From assembly GCF_021018745.1 (NCBI RefSeq), contig NZ_CP063845.1, forward strand, positions 930,001 through 994,000: DNA of 64,000 nucleotides, written 5' to 3'. This document shows positions 33,723-46,192 of the stretch, piece by piece. Below the pieces are notes generated by a model. That model was not told the origin of the DNA. It saw only the letters and a list, made by a program, of their open reading frames with translations, and did not search any database. This DNA comes from Gloeobacter morelensis MG652769 (lineage in GTDB: Bacteria > Cyanobacteriota > Cyanobacteriia > Gloeobacterales > Gloeobacteraceae). Position numbers and translations under genes: made by a program. Position 1 is the stretch's first letter. Each line of letters opens with the position of its first letter.

Positions 33723-34247
33723 GTGCAAACGCTCACTCAATCTTCCGAATCGCTGATCTCGCGCCTGTTCCAGCGCTCCGCGGGGCACTGGCGCTCCGAG
33801 CGACGCTACTACACGCTGCCCGAGGGCCGAACCCAGGAGATGGAGAGCTTGATCGAGATTGCCTACTTGCCCTCGGGCAGTGCAGAACTCGTTGAACTAG
33901 CCGAATTGCACAGCTTGCCGCCCGAAATGCAACTGGTCTGCGGAGCCAAAATCCACTGGCGCAGTAGTGCGAAGCTGACTGGCCGCGAGCAGTCCGAGGG
34001 GATCACACTATTCGGGGCACTCGGGGACACCCTCTACCGCGATCGGGGTTTTGCCACCCGCAAGCCGGTCATCGCCCTTTACCGGTTCACCGACCTGAAC
34101 ACGTTGCACCTGCGCACCGAGTACAACGGTTCGGTATTCGAAGAAGAACTCAAACTGGTCGGCGAACGCTACCGCACGCGCCAGACAATCATCTCCCGCC
34201 TCGGCGAACAGCAGATGATTGGCCAGTATCTAGAAAAGCGCATCTAG
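33723..34247 (+). CDS. cpcS: CpcS/CpeS-family phycobilin lyase
   Basis: A 174-residue protein of the S-type phycobilin lyase family, which attaches phycobilins to allophycocyanin or to beta-subunits at Cys84-type positions. RLFQRSAGHWRSERRYYTLP is the diagnostic N-terminal motif, and YRFTDLNTLHLRTEYNG lies in the C-terminal half. The start is ambiguous: an open frame reaches a TTG at 33675, but GTG 33723 (MQTLTQSSESL) places the family motif at the usual distance. The next gene on the opposite strand is pdhB, separated by a hairpin. With CpcT at 24.2 kb, this supports phycobilisome assembly in this organism. Confidence 0.9.
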   Translation: MQTLTQSSESLISRLFQRSAGHWRSERRYYTLPEGRTQEMESLIEIAYLPSGSAELVELAELHSLPPEMQLVCGAKIHWRSSAKLTGREQSEGITLFGALGDTLYRDRGFATRKPVIALYRFTDLNTLHLRTEYNGSVFEEELKLVGERYRTRQTIISRLGEQQMIGQYLEKRI

Positions 34248-34253
34248 TTTAGG

Positions 34254-34287
34254 TTCCAGGGGGCAAGCGCCTCTCTGCCGCCTGGAA
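34254..34287. terminator. Hairpin between convergent cpcS and pdhB
   Basis: TTCCAGG (34254-34260) pairs with CCTGGAA (34281-34287) around a 20-base loop in the 42-bp gap between two convergent genes. There is no T run, so it may be a weak two-way terminator. Confidence 0.45.
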
Positions 34288-34289
34288 TC

Positions 34290-35273
34290 TTAAACGCGCA
34301 GGGCAAGCATCTCCTCGACAGCTTTGACGATATCGTGCGGCTGCGGGATCACCGTCGCCTCCATCCGGCCGTTGTACGGCACCGGCACATCTTTTGAGGC
34401 CAGACGCACTACCGGCGCGTCCAGATAATCAAAATAGTGCTCGTCGATACTTGCGACGATCTCCGCACCCACACCCCCGGACTTCATGTCCTCCTCGACA
34501 ATCACCACCCGGTGCGTCTTTTTGAGCGAACGGCCAATCGTCTCCAGGTCCAACGGCTTCAGCGCTATCAGGTCGATCAGCTCCACATCGATATCGCGCG
34601 CGGCCAGCTCCGCCAGCGCCTCGCTGCAGTGGTGGCGCATCCGCCCGTAGGTCAGCACCGTCACATCGCGGCCTTCTTTGACCATTTCGGCTTTGTCCAG
34701 AGGCAGCAGGTACTCCGCCTCGGGGATATCCTCCTTGAGGTTGTACAGCAGCACGTGCTCGAAAAACATCACCGGGTTGTCGTCGCGGATCGCCGCTTTG
34801 AGCAGGCCCTTGGCGTTGTAGACGGTCGAGGTGTGCACGATCTTGAGGCCGGGGACGTTGTTGAAGTAGCCTTCGAGTCTTTGGGAGTGCTCGGCTCCCA
34901 GTTGTTTGCCGACCCCACCGGGACCGCGCACGACCATCGGGATTTTGAACTGGCCGCCGCTGGTGTAGCGCAGCATGCCGCCGTTGTTGGCGATCTGGTT
35001 GAAGGCGAGCAGCAAAAAGCCCATGTTCATCCCTTCGATGATCGGCCGCAGTCCGGTCATCGCGGAGCCAACGGCCAGTCCCGTGAAGGCGTTTTCGCAG
35101 ATGGGCGTGTCGAGCAGTCGCAGTTCGCCGAATTCTTTGTAGAGGTCCTTGGTGGCTTTGTAGGAGCCGCCGTAGTGACCGACGTCTTCGCCGAGGACGT
35201 AGACGTTCGGGTCGCGGCGCATCTCTTCGGCCATGGCGTCTTTGAGCGCTTCGTAAAACAGTTTGACCGGCAT
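34290..35273 (-). CDS. pdhB: Pyruvate dehydrogenase E1 beta subunit
   Basis: A 327-residue E1 beta subunit of the pyruvate dehydrogenase complex, which decarboxylates pyruvate and hands the acetyl group to lipoate on E2. [33 protein letters not shown] and [20 protein letters not shown] are typical. Length is that of the cyanobacterial or plastid type. It is four bases after pdhA and translated with it; a GGAGG site lies in the pdhA tail. The E2 and E3 genes are not in this window. Confidence 0.95.
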   Translation of the reverse strand: MPVKLFYEALKDAMAEEMRRDPNVYVLGEDVGHYGGSYKATKDLYKEFGELRLLDTPICENAFTGLAVGSAMTGLRPIIEGMNMGFLLLAFNQIANNGGMLRYTSGGQFKIPMVVRGPGGVGKQLGAEHSQRLEGYFNNVPGLKIVHTSTVYNAKGLLKAAIRDDNPVMFFEHVLLYNLKEDIPEAEYLLPLDKAEMVKEGRDVTVLTYGRMRHHCSEALAELAARDIDVELIDLIALKPLDLETIGRSLKKTHRVVIVEEDMKSGGVGAEIVASIDEHYFDYLDAPVVRLASKDVPVPYNGRMEATVIPQPHDIVKAVEEMLALRV

Positions 35274-35277
35274 AAAT

Positions 35278-36282
35278 TTATTCGTCCTCCGCGAACTGGA
35301 AGCGATAGAGTTCGTCGAGGGGTGGCTCCGGGGACTCCTCGGCAAAGAGGACCGCATCGTCGATTTCGGCTCTGATTTGCTGGTCGATAGCTTTGAGTTC
35401 CTCGGCGGTGGCCAGTTCCTGCTCGCGGATAAAGGCCGCCAGGCGCGGGATCGGATCTTGTTTGCGCCAGAATTCTTTTTCGGCCGGGTCGCGCAACTCG
35501 TCCGGGTCCGCCAGCGAATGGCCCCGAAAGCGATAGGTCGTGCATTCGATTAAAGTCGGGCCGCCGCCCGCCCGGGCGCGTTCGATCGCTTCTTTGGCTA
35601 CCTCGCGCACGGCGAGTACGTCCATCCCGTCCACGCGCACCCCCGGAATACCGAAGGCGTCCGCTTTTTTGTAGATTTCGACGACCGAGGAGGCGCGGTG
35701 GTGGTACATGCCGATCGACCAGAGGTTATTTTCGACCACGTACAGCACCGGCAGATTCCAGAGGGCCGCCATGTTCAGGCACTCGAAAAACTGGCCGTTG
35801 TTGGTGGCGCCGTCGCCAAAAAAGCAGGCGCTTACCTGATCGGTGCCTTTGTAGACCGCCGTGAAGCCCGCCCCCGTGGCAATCGGGATCCCTTCGGCCA
35901 CGAAGGCGAAACCGCCCAGCAGATTGTGCTCCGCCGAGAACAGGTGCATCGAGCCGCCGCGGCCCTTGGAGCAACCGGTGGCCTTGCCGAACAACTCCGC
36001 CATCACCGAGCGCGCCGAAACCCCTTTGGAAAGGGCATGGACGTGGTCGCGGTAGGTGCTCGTCACATAATCGTCGGGGCGCAAAGCTTTGATGACGCCC
36101 GTGGAGACGGCTTCCTGGCCGTTGTAGAGGTGCACAAAGCCGAACATTTTGCCGCGGTAGTACATCTGGGCGCAGGTGTCCTCGAACGTCCGCCCGAGGA
36201 CCATATCGCGGTAGAGGGCCAGCGCCTCTGGGCGGTCGATGTGGTAGCGCGTCGGCGGTAGTTGTTGCTGGACCATCGTCAT
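35278..36282 (-). CDS. pdhA: Pyruvate dehydrogenase E1 alpha subunit
   Basis: A 334-residue E1 alpha subunit. The thiamin diphosphate motif begins at [20 protein letters not shown] (GDG to N), and [30 protein letters not shown] and [14 protein letters not shown] are all expected. It forms an operon with pdhB. I use ATG 36282; a second ATG at 36276 is also possible. Both genes are divergent from gatA, and the 142-bp gap must hold both promoters. The frame is open further upstream to 36699, but that is antisense to gatA and not part of this gene. Confidence 0.95.
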   Translation of the reverse strand: MTMVQQQLPPTRYHIDRPEALALYRDMVLGRTFEDTCAQMYYRGKMFGFVHLYNGQEAVSTGVIKALRPDDYVTSTYRDHVHALSKGVSARSVMAELFGKATGCSKGRGGSMHLFSAEHNLLGGFAFVAEGIPIATGAGFTAVYKGTDQVSACFFGDGATNNGQFFECLNMAALWNLPVLYVVENNLWSIGMYHHRASSVVEIYKKADAFGIPGVRVDGMDVLAVREVAKEAIERARAGGGPTLIECTTYRFRGHSLADPDELRDPAEKEFWRKQDPIPRLAAFIREQELATAEELKAIDQQIRAEIDDAVLFAEESPEPPLDELYRFQFAEDE

Positions 36283-36424
36283 CCTCTGGGTGAAAGTCAC
36301 GAAGTGTTGCGCTTCGCCCCTGTCGTAGCCCCACCATACTATGAGTTTGAATCGGACAAACGGTGTCGATTGTTCCAGAATCGGGGCCAAGTCGGTACGA
36401 TGGTTGTCTGTGCGGACAGGAAAT

Positions 36425-37900
36425 ATGCAAATGACATCGATCGGACAGCTGCGCTCGCAGGTCACAAGTAAAGAGCGCTCGGCTGTGGAAGTGGCCAGGC
36501 AGTATCTGGAGCGGGCCGAAAGACTCGACACGGAGGTCCATGCCTTTTTGCGCCTCACCCCGGAGCGCGCCCTCGCAGCAGCTGAAGCCGTCGATGCAAA
36601 AATCGCCAGAGGCGAGGATCCGGGCCTGCTCGCCGGGGTGCCGGTCGCGATCAAGGACAACCTGTGCATGGTGGGCATTCCCACCACCTGCGCTTCCAAA
36701 ATTCTTGAAAACTACCGCCCGCCCTACGAGTCGACCGTGACCCGCCTTTTGGAGGAGCAGGGGGCGCTCATCATCGGCAAGACCAACCTCGATGAATTTG
36801 CGATGGGCTCCTCGACCGAAAATTCCGCCTTCGGCCCGACGCGCAATCCCTGGGATCTGGGCCGCGTGCCGGGGGGCTCCTCGGGCGGTTCGGCGGCGGC
36901 GGTGGCAGCGGGGGGGGCGGTGGCCTCCCTGGGATCCGATACCGGCGGTTCGATCCGCCAGCCCGCATCTTTTTGCGGCGTGGTTGGCCTCAAGCCCACC
37001 TACGGGCTGGTCTCGCGCTACGGCCTGGTCGCTTTTGCCTCCTCGCTCGATCAAATTGGTCCCTTCACCCGGACGGTGGAGGATGCCGCCCTGGTGCTGC
37101 AGGCGATCGCGGGCCATGACCCCCTCGATTCGACCAGTCTGGCGGTGAACGTGCCCGATTATCGTCAGGCCCTGGTAAGCGACCTCAAGGGCGTAAAGGT
37201 GGGTTTCGTCAAAGAATTTTTTGCCGAGGGTCTCGATCCCGACGTGGCCGACGCCGTCTTCGAGGCAATCGAGGTGATGCGGGATCTGGGAGCTCAGATT
37301 CAGGAAGTGAGCTGCCCGCGCTTTGCCCGGGGGCTGTCGACTTATTACATCATCGCCACTTCCGAGGCGTCGGCCAACCTGGCGCGCTACGACGGCGTCA
37401 AATACGGTCTGCGCGATCGAGAGGCGGACGCGCTGGTGCCGATGTACGGACGAACCCGCGAGGAAGGGTTCGGCAGCGAAGTGAAGCGCCGCATCATGCT
37501 CGGTACCTACGCGCTATCGGCCGGTTACTACGACGCCTATTACTTAAAAGCCCAGAAGGTGCGCACACTCATCAAACAGGACTACCTGGACGCCTTCGCC
37601 AAAGTCGACGTGCTGGTCGGTCCCACCGCCCCCACCACTGCCTTCGCCTTCGGCGACAAGGTGAGCGACCCGCTCAGCATGTACCTCTCGGACATTTACA
37701 CCATCCCCCTCAACCTGGCGGGGGTGGCCGGGGCGAGCATCCCCTGCGGCTTCGACGCCAAGGGGCTGCCCATCGGCTTTCAGATCATGGCGAACGCCCT
37801 GGAGGAGGGCAAGCTTTTGCGGGCCGCCTACGCCTACGAGCAGGCCACCGAATGGCACAAACGCACCCCGGCCCTGGCGGCGGAAGCACTCACTCGCTGA
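36425..37900 (+). CDS. gatA: Glutamyl-tRNA(Gln) amidotransferase subunit A
   Basis: A 491-residue amidase-signature enzyme. It hydrolyses glutamine to supply ammonia for the Glu-tRNA(Gln) to Gln-tRNA(Gln) conversion, working with GatB and GatC. The Ser-cisSer-Lys triad is seen as Lys77 (GVPVAIKDN), and the serines in [14 protein letters not shown] and [29 protein letters not shown] and PTAPTTAF are also characteristic. ATG 36425 lies after AGGAAAT. The 3' end overlaps that of the APC permease gene by 11 bp. gatB and gatC are not in this window. Confidence 0.97.
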   Translation: MQMTSIGQLRSQVTSKERSAVEVARQYLERAERLDTEVHAFLRLTPERALAAAEAVDAKIARGEDPGLLAGVPVAIKDNLCMVGIPTTCASKILENYRPPYESTVTRLLEEQGALIIGKTNLDEFAMGSSTENSAFGPTRNPWDLGRVPGGSSGGSAAAVAAGGAVASLGSDTGGSIRQPASFCGVVGLKPTYGLVSRYGLVAFASSLDQIGPFTRTVEDAALVLQAIAGHDPLDSTSLAVNVPDYRQALVSDLKGVKVGFVKEFFAEGLDPDVADAVFEAIEVMRDLGAQIQEVSCPRFARGLSTYYIIATSEASANLARYDGVKYGLRDREADALVPMYGRTREEGFGSEVKRRIMLGTYALSAGYYDAYYLKAQKVRTLIKQDYLDAFAKVDVLVGPTAPTTAFAFGDKVSDPLSMYLSDIYTIPLNLAGVAGASIPCGFDAKGLPIGFQIMANALEEGKLLRAAYAYEQATEWHKRTPALAAEALTR

Positions 37901-39851
37901 GCAAAAAGATCAAAGGCCTGACGTCCTCCTCGCCCGGGGTCCATTCCCAATAGCGCACCAGAATCTGGTAGACCATCAGGCCGGTCTCCCCCTGGCCCGT
38001 GAGGATGTAGTTGAGCGACTGCTCGGTCATATTCTTGCGGGTAAGACCCAAAAAGATCGACACCGGGTCCATCAGTTCGCTCAGGTAGGCGATGGCGTTG
38101 GCGATGGCCACCGCCCCGAACACCTCGATGGTAAAATTCTCGCCCTCCTGGCGAATCTGCAGCCTGAGGCCACTGGTAAAGTCGCTGCAGTCGTCGCGCA
38201 AATTGACGTGCAAAAAGGCAAACGGGTTGCGAATGGTGTAGTAGGTGCGAATTTGGGTGGCTTTGCGCTCGCGGGGGGTCGGAGCGTTGCTGATCAGGGG
38301 TACCAGGCACACTTTTTTGCCCACCAGCTTCGGCCACAGTTCAGCGGACAGATCGTCTGCGAAGGCAACCTGCTCGACGCGCAACTCGGTAGCGCGCCTC
38401 AGGCGCGTCCAGAGCCCCACCGCCAGTACAAAGGCGATAAACAAGCTGGCGATGATCACCCCGTCCGGTCGTTCGATGTTGTTGTCCCACAGCGCGTAGG
38501 CGAAGATCGCCGCCACCAGCCAGAAATAGATGCTCAGCAGGCGGTCGCGGGTGCGGCGGTAGAGCTGTCCTTCGCGCCCCAACGAGAGCGCCACGGCAAC
38601 CGCCGCCGAGAGGATCAGCGCCAGCACCCCGGTGGCATAGGCGCCCCCCTGCGCTTCTACGTTCGCATTAAATAGCCAGGTCACCAGCGCGTTGATGGCA
38701 AAGAGCACCAGCACCAGCGGCCGGTTATAGCTCACCCAGGAGGGGGCCATCCCGTAGCGCGGCAGGTAGCGCGGGATCAAGTTGAGCAGACCCACCATCG
38801 CCGAGGCGCCGGCAAACCAGAGAATGGCGATCGTCGAAACATCATAGATACTGCCGAACAGTTCCCCGAGATACTCGTGCGCCAGGTAGGCGAGCGAGCG
38901 CCCCGCGGCCGGTCCGCCCGTCCGGTACGCAGCCGGCTCGATGAGCAGCGTGGTCACAAAGCTTGAACTAATCAACAGCCCGCTCATCAGCACAGCTGCC
39001 GAGGTGAGCAGATAGCGGGCGTTGCGGATGCGGCCTTCGGGCGCGGGCTTGTTGCGGTCCTCAGGGTCGCCTTTGACCAGGGGAATGACCGACACCCCCG
39101 TCTCAAATCCGCTCAGTCCGAGGGCCAGCTTCGGAAAAGCGAGCGCCGCCAGCAGCACCAGGCCGGTCCAATCCCCCAGCGCCAGGAGATTGCCCTGCCA
39201 GCGGCCGATCAGCTCAGGTCTGGCGGCGATCTCCATCAGGCAACGGCCGAGCACCACAATATTGAGCAGGATGTAGGGCACTCCCACCGCCACGGCCAGA
39301 CCGACCGCCTCCGAGAAGCCCATCAAGAAGACCACGGCGAGCAAGGCGAGCAACAGCAGCGTCAAAGGCAGGTTGAAACCTTCCAGGTACGGTTCGAGCA
39401 GGGGATTTTTGACGATGTGCTCCGCGGCGTCAGAAGCCGAAAGGGTCATCGTGATGATGAAACTGGTCGAGGCAAAGCCGATGAGTACCAGGACCAGCAA
39501 CTTGCCCGACCAGCCCGAAAGCAGGTTTTCGAGCATCGCGATCGACCCCTGGCCGATGTAGGAGCGCTTGGCCACCTGAATATAGACCGGCAGTGCTCCC
39601 ACCAGGGTGACGATCACCAGCATCAGCGTCGCCAGGGGTGAGATCGCGCCTGCCGCCAGCAGGGCAATGCCCGGTTGATAGCCCAAGGTCGAAAAGTAAT
39701 CGACTCCCGTGAGCCAGAGCACCGCGTACCAGGGCTGAGCCTTCTCCGCGTGGTGCTCTCCCCCCGGTCCCCCAGCTTTAAACCAACGCCCTAGAGGAGT
39801 TTTGCCGGAGCCGGAGCCGGGGACGGGCAGCAATGGCAGCGTCTTCGTCAT
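37890..39851 (-). CDS. APC-superfamily amino acid permease
   Basis: A 653-residue membrane transporter. After a soluble N-terminal stretch of about 45 residues there are about 12 predicted transmembrane helices, the first with the [19 protein letters not shown] motif typical of this APC branch. [17 protein letters not shown] is the conserved loop. The last ~165 residues are cytoplasmic and contain a predicted alpha/beta segment, longer than in simple permeases. The substrate is not predictable from sequence. ATG 39851 (MTKTLPLLP) is preferred over 39869 because GGAG lies upstream. Confidence 0.85.
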   Translation of the reverse strand: MTKTLPLLPVPGSGSGKTPLGRWFKAGGPGGEHHAEKAQPWYAVLWLTGVDYFSTLGYQPGIALLAAGAISPLATLMLVIVTLVGALPVYIQVAKRSYIGQGSIAMLENLLSGWSGKLLVLVLIGFASTSFIITMTLSASDAAEHIVKNPLLEPYLEGFNLPLTLLLLALLAVVFLMGFSEAVGLAVAVGVPYILLNIVVLGRCLMEIAARPELIGRWQGNLLALGDWTGLVLLAALAFPKLALGLSGFETGVSVIPLVKGDPEDRNKPAPEGRIRNARYLLTSAAVLMSGLLISSSFVTTLLIEPAAYRTGGPAAGRSLAYLAHEYLGELFGSIYDVSTIAILWFAGASAMVGLLNLIPRYLPRYGMAPSWVSYNRPLVLVLFAINALVTWLFNANVEAQGGAYATGVLALILSAAVAVALSLGREGQLYRRTRDRLLSIYFWLVAAIFAYALWDNNIERPDGVIIASLFIAFVLAVGLWTRLRRATELRVEQVAFADDLSAELWPKLVGKKVCLVPLISNAPTPRERKATQIRTYYTIRNPFAFLHVNLRDDCSDFTSGLRLQIRQEGENFTIEVFGAVAIANAIAYLSELMDPVSIFLGLTRKNMTEQSLNYILTGQGETGLMVYQILVRYWEWTPGEEDVRPLIFLLSE

Positions 39852-39913
39852 GACGAAAAACCACTCCAATCCAATTGCCTACCTACACTAACGGATCCAG
39901 TATTCCCGTGAAC

Positions 39914-39942
39914 AAAAACACCGGAGCCCGAGGACTCCGGTG
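39914..39942 (-). terminator. Rho-independent terminator of the glycosyltransferase gene
   Basis: CACCGGAG (39919-39926) pairs with CTCCGGTG (39935-39942). On the minus strand it is followed by TTTTT (39914-39918), just downstream of the gene's stop. Confidence 0.8.
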
Positions 39943-39984
39943 GAAAACTAGCATCGAGGGGGTTGGGGTCTGTACACAATGCTC

Positions 39985-41115
39985 CTAGGCACGCCCCGGG
40001 CCGAAATTAAGTTCCCCCGCCAGTGCGCGCGCCACGCACGAGCGCACCGCCTGACCGAAGCGCGCCTGGGAAAAGTTCTCCGCCCGGGCGCGGATGCGGT
40101 CGGGCCACCAGTGCAGCTGCTCGCAGCGCTCCACCGCCGCCACCAGCGCTTCGACCGTCTGCTCGCCAAAGAGCACGCCGCTTTCGCCGTCGGCCACCGT
40201 CTCGGTGGCGCCACCGCGCCCGTAGGCCACCACCGGCCGCCCGCACGCCTGCACCTCCACCGGCACGATGCCGAAGTCTTCTTCCCCCGGAAAGATCAAA
40301 GCCCGGCAGTTGGCGAACAAGTCCGCCAGTTGCTTGGGAGGTTGATAGGGCAAAAACACCACGTTCGGCCGCGCCTTAGCCCGCAGCCGCGCCAGATCCG
40401 GCCCTTCGCCCGCCACCCACAGCGGCAGCCCCAGGCGGTTAAAGGCTTCAACGGCCAGATCCAGACGTTTGTAGGGCACGAAGCGGCCCGCCGCCAGATA
40501 GTACTCGAGACTCGGAGCCGCCACCGGCTGAAAGAACTGGGTGTCCACGGGCGGATAGACGACCGTCGAAGGCCGCCGGTAAAACTTGGCGATGCGCTGC
40601 TGGACGTAGCGGGAATTGGCCATCAGGTAATCCGGCCTTTGGGCGGCCTGAAAGTCCCAGGTGCGCAGCGCACTGAGCACCAGCGGCATCAAGGCGCCCA
40701 CCAGCGGCACCCGAAAATCGCGCTGGTACTCCCAGGTCATATCCCATAGGTAGCGCGTCGGCGTGTGGATATAACTCAGGTGCAGCGCGTCCTGGCGGGT
40801 GAGCACCCCTTTGGCGAAGGCGTGGGAACTAGAAATCACCACGTCAAATTCGCGCAGGTCGAAGCTCTCGTAGGCGGCGGGCATCAGGGGCAACACATAC
40901 TGCAGCCGCCTCTGGTAGCTGGTGCTGCCCCCCAGGGGCAGTTTTTGCAAAAACGACGGGCGCACGTCGTAGCGGCGCCAGCGCTCGGGCATCGTCGCCG
41001 CCCCAAAGTAGCTGGTGTAGATGGGCGCCTCCGGAAACAACCCCTTGAGCGCCTCCACCACATTCTCCGAGCCGCCCTGCTTGATCAGGTACTCGTGGAC
41101 GAGGGCGACTTTCAC
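39985..41115 (-). CDS. Group 4 glycosyltransferase
   Basis: A 376-residue GT4-type transferase. The N-terminal MKVALVHEYLIKQGGSENVVEAL is the family start, PPVDTQFFQP and YYLAAGRFVPYKRLDLAVEAF are the nucleotide-sugar domain, and EEDFGIVPVEVQACGRPVVAYG carries the EX7E motif (E in FPGEEDFG and E in PVEVQ) that retains the sugar phosphate. It builds a cell-surface or exopolysaccharide; donor and acceptor are not known. It follows the S41-like gene by 12 bp on the same strand. Confidence 0.9.
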   Translation of the reverse strand: MKVALVHEYLIKQGGSENVVEALKGLFPEAPIYTSYFGAATMPERWRRYDVRPSFLQKLPLGGSTSYQRRLQYVLPLMPAAYESFDLREFDVVISSSHAFAKGVLTRQDALHLSYIHTPTRYLWDMTWEYQRDFRVPLVGALMPLVLSALRTWDFQAAQRPDYLMANSRYVQQRIAKFYRRPSTVVYPPVDTQFFQPVAAPSLEYYLAAGRFVPYKRLDLAVEAFNRLGLPLWVAGEGPDLARLRAKARPNVVFLPYQPPKQLADLFANCRALIFPGEEDFGIVPVEVQACGRPVVAYGRGGATETVADGESGVLFGEQTVEALVAAVERCEQLHWWPDRIRARAENFSQARFGQAVRSCVARALAGELNFGPGRA

Positions 41116-41127
41116 AGGGTGCGCCGG

Positions 41128-42573
41128 TTAACTGCCGGGTTTGTAGATGCCGATTTCACGCACGACATTGGTGCCGGTCTCCAGGCCGAAACTTACTCCA
41201 ATGGCATCGTAATTGACGTAGTAGCGGTCCGGGCGGTTGGCGCGGGAGCGCTCCGGAAACGGAAACAGTTCGTTGTACCCGCCGGTGCCCGGATTGCCGT
41301 AGGCTTCGAGGATGTCGTTGTAGCCCGAACCGATGCGGATGCCCTTGTCGGTGACGGTGTTCGCGGCGGTCGAATAGATGCGGTCGGCAAAAAAGTTGAG
41401 TAGCGACGAGGACGGCTTGTAGTTGAGGACGATGTAGTCCGGGACGAACCAGATTTTTAGCTCGTCGCTCGGGCGCATGGCGTTGCTCTCGCCGCCGCGG
41501 AAGTACTCGACCGCCCCGGCCAGGCCCAGATCGCCCGTACCGGCGTTAAATCCGAGGGTCTTGTCGCCGATTTCGCCGCGCGCCGGGAAGACGTTTGGTT
41601 TGAGCGGCTGCCCCGGCTGAGAGGCGAGCAATTCGACCGCCCGCGGCAGCGGGTCTGTGCCGCTCGGTTCGGTAGGTTCGACCCCTTCGGCCAGGCCGCG
41701 ACCGTCGCCGGTGCGCCAGCGGCCGGTCACCAACCGCACCGCCGCCCCACTGGGCAGCGCAAAACTTTCACTGAACAGATCTGCCCCCGCCGTGCGCGTG
41801 CCCAGCACCTGGGCGCGGCCGGTGCGGCCAAGTTGGGCGGCAAGCGCCTCCGCCCCGGCCCGCGTCTTTTTGTCGATGAGCACCACCACCGGAAGATCGA
41901 CGGCCACCGCCCGCACTTTGCTGTCCCAGCGCCGGACGCTGTCGCGCGCCCCGACCGTCTGCACCAGCGGCGAAGCGCCGATCGGGAAAAAGAGCCGCGC
42001 TGTATCCGCCACCGACTGGGCGTCCTCGCCCGAGGCGCCGCGCAGATCGAGGATCACCCCGCGGCTGTGGTCCGCCTGGTGCAGGGCCTGGCTCACCTGG
42101 GAGGCAGAACCGAACCCCAGAGAAGCAACCCGCACCTGGGCAATACCTTCGCCTACGGGCGTCACCGACACACTCGCCCGGTCGCGCTGGCGCTCGCGCT
42201 GCAACTGCTCGGGTGTGAGCAGCGCGTCGCCCTTGCCGCCGTACTTGCCGAGCACCTTGGCAATCACCTCGTACTCGACCAGCTTCGGATCGCGGCCCTT
42301 GCCCTCGGTCTCCTGGGCGACCACCAGTTCGCGGTAGCTGCGCTCGCTGCTGAGGGACGCCGTGCGCCCCCCCTCATCGAGGGCCTGCTGCTGCAACAGC
42401 GCCACCACCGTCTGCAGATCCGCCCCCGCCTGGTAGCGGCTTGCGGCGATGCGCGGCGGCTCGGTAGCCGCGGGCAGTTGCGGCTCACCCTGGGCAAACA
42501 CCGGCATCCCCGTTGCCCACAAGCATAATCCCCACCACCAGCCCGTCCGACGGTTCCAGCACTGTCTCGCCAT
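41128..42573 (-). CDS. S41-family protease homologue, dyad lost
   Basis: A 481-residue exported protein (signal peptide ending near MPVFAQ, residue 27) with an S41 (CtpA-like) domain. In the catalytic loop where active enzymes have Ser followed by Glu (ASASE), this protein reads KTRAGAEALAAQLG, so the Ser is Ala. The Lys that normally follows TFGKG is also absent (TAGADLF). Both members of the Ser-Lys dyad are therefore missing, and it is unlikely to cut peptide bonds. The C-terminal ~125 residues form a separate domain of unknown type. It stands between pyrG and a glycosyltransferase on the same strand. Confidence 0.85.
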   Translation of the reverse strand: MARQCWNRRTGWWWGLCLWATGMPVFAQGEPQLPAATEPPRIAASRYQAGADLQTVVALLQQQALDEGGRTASLSSERSYRELVVAQETEGKGRDPKLVEYEVIAKVLGKYGGKGDALLTPEQLQRERQRDRASVSVTPVGEGIAQVRVASLGFGSASQVSQALHQADHSRGVILDLRGASGEDAQSVADTARLFFPIGASPLVQTVGARDSVRRWDSKVRAVAVDLPVVVLIDKKTRAGAEALAAQLGRTGRAQVLGTRTAGADLFSESFALPSGAAVRLVTGRWRTGDGRGLAEGVEPTEPSGTDPLPRAVELLASQPGQPLKPNVFPARGEIGDKTLGFNAGTGDLGLAGAVEYFRGGESNAMRPSDELKIWFVPDYIVLNYKPSSSLLNFFADRIYSTAANTVTDKGIRIGSGYNDILEAYGNPGTGGYNELFPFPERSRANRPDRYYVNYDAIGVSFGLETGTNVVREIGIYKPGS

Positions 42574-42685
42574 CGCAGCGGCCCTCCAGGCGCTCCCCAA
42601 CTCTAGATGTAGGGGTTGCAAGCAGCTTAGCTGAAGGCCAGCCACTAGGGCAAGTCTTGAAGCACTTTCGATTCGGCCAATCCGC

Positions 42686-44750
<2,065 letters not shown>

Positions 44751-44801
44751 GGCGCCGCAGTGGGTAGATTACTATGGCAGGCAACGGTTCAAACTTTCAC
44801 A

Positions 44802-45479
44802 TTGGTTCTTTACAACACCCAAGCTGTACTCTATCCAGAATCGGACGGCAAGCCCATGTCCGACAACACCCGGCAGTTTCGCTGGATCGTCTACATCAAA
44901 GAAGGCTTGGAGTGGTTGTTCGCGGGCGATCCGAACGTCTTTATCGCAGGCGATCTGCTGTGGTACCCGGTCGAAGGAGACAATAAGATCCGCGAGGCTC
45001 CTGACGCGATGGTCGCCTTCGGCCGCCCCAAAGGGGACCGGGGCAGCTACCGTTAGTGGGAAGAGGACAACATTCCACTCCAGGTGGTTTTCGAGGTGCT
45101 TTCGCCGAGCAATACCATTTCGGAGATGACTCGCAAGTTTCAGTTCTACCATCGCCACGGTGTCGAAGAGTATTACCTTTGCGACCCGGACGAAGGCACC
45201 CTGGATGGATTTGTGCGCCAGGGGACGGCGCTAGCAGGTATCGAGCGGATGGAAGACTGGGTGAGTCCACGGCTGGGCACGCGCTTCGGAATCACGCCGC
45301 AAGGAGATCTGCAGTTGTGGCGGCCGGACGGCACCCCCTTCGAGAGCTACGTGGAAATGGCGGCGCGCGCGGAGCAAGAAAGCTTGCGTGCACAAATGGC
45401 CGAGCAACGTGCCGAGCGCCTGGCCGAGCGGTTGCGCCAACTGGGGATCGACCCGGACAATGGCGAGCTTTCCAGCTAG
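44802..45479 (+). pseudogene. Uma2-family protein with in-frame amber stop
   Basis: Family-typical sequence runs in one frame from TTG 44802 (AVLYPESDGKPMSDNTRQF) through the N-terminal domain, but a TAG at 45054-45056 interrupts it after GDRGSYR. The same frame continues with WEEDNIPLQVVFEVLSPSN and the rest of the catalytic domain (FQFYHRHGVEEYYLCDPD) to the C-terminal coiled tail ending at 45479. In intact relatives the position is usually Gln (CAG), one base from TAG. The protein should be about 225 residues. It is either a pseudogene or needs nonsense suppression. Confidence 0.85.
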
Positions 45480-45526
45480 ACTCCAAAGAAAGCGGTTCTG
45501 CCGACCTTCAAGGGTGGTGATCAGTC

Positions 45527-46087
45527 GTGACACTGGCTAAAGTTCGCAGCTGGACAGTGGATGACTACCATCGCATGCTCCAAAGTGGGATTTTGACTGC
45601 CGATGAGCGGGTCGAACTGCTGGGGGGACAGGTCTTCGAAGTAAGCCCGCAAGAACCTCCCCACGCAGCCACGACCCGCCGGTCCTCCCGTTACCTTGAC
45701 CGCTTGCTCGAAGGCCGGGCTGATGTGAGAACGCAATTGCCGATTACCCTCAGGCCCGACTCGGAGCCTGAGCCTGATATCGCGGTCGTGCGCTGCGACC
45801 CCGGCGAGTACGCCGATCGCCACCCAGCCGCCGCGGATGTGTTGCTGCTGATCGAGATAGCCGACGCCACGCTGTCCAAAGATCGCAATCAAAAGGCTCT
45901 CATCTATGCCAGGGCAGGTATTGGCGATTACTGGATCCTGGAAACGAACAAACGACGGGCGATCATCTTTCGCGACCCTGGCAGCGAAGGCTACGCGTCT
46001 GAGATTAATCTGTCCACTGCGGATTCTTTGTCCCCGGTGGCGTTTCCAGATCTGGTTGTTCCCCTGTCTGCGCTATTTCTGCCGTAG
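45527..46087 (+). CDS. Uma2-family PD-(D/E)XK protein
   Basis: A 186-residue member of the Uma2/DUF820 family, common in cyanobacteria. It has the predicted restriction-endonuclease-like core: DDYHRMLQSGILTADERVEL at the start, EPDIAVVRCDPGEY, LLIEIADATLSKDRNQKALIYARAGIGDYWILE with the conserved acidic residues and lysine. The biological role of the family is unknown, with transposon association suggested. GTG 45527 starts the protein. It is intact, unlike its neighbours. Confidence 0.85.
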   Translation: MTLAKVRSWTVDDYHRMLQSGILTADERVELLGGQVFEVSPQEPPHAATTRRSSRYLDRLLEGRADVRTQLPITLRPDSEPEPDIAVVRCDPGEYADRHPAAADVLLLIEIADATLSKDRNQKALIYARAGIGDYWILETNKRRAIIFRDPGSEGYASEINLSTADSLSPVAFPDLVVPLSALFLP

Positions 46088-46192
46088 GACGCCCGCCCCC
46101 TACCCATTCACCAGGCAATGCGCCCTCGACCTTTGGCGAATGGTTGCTCACCCCTAGCCATAGCTAGTCTGACGGGGTCTGGAGGGTGTGTT

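Noticed and set aside
36283-36699. Upstream extension of the pdhA frame
   Set aside because: Antisense to gatA; PdhA starts at 36282.
45054-45056. Recoded TAG (suppressed or modified amino acid)
   Set aside because: No recoding signals seen, and a single-base change from CAG explains it.
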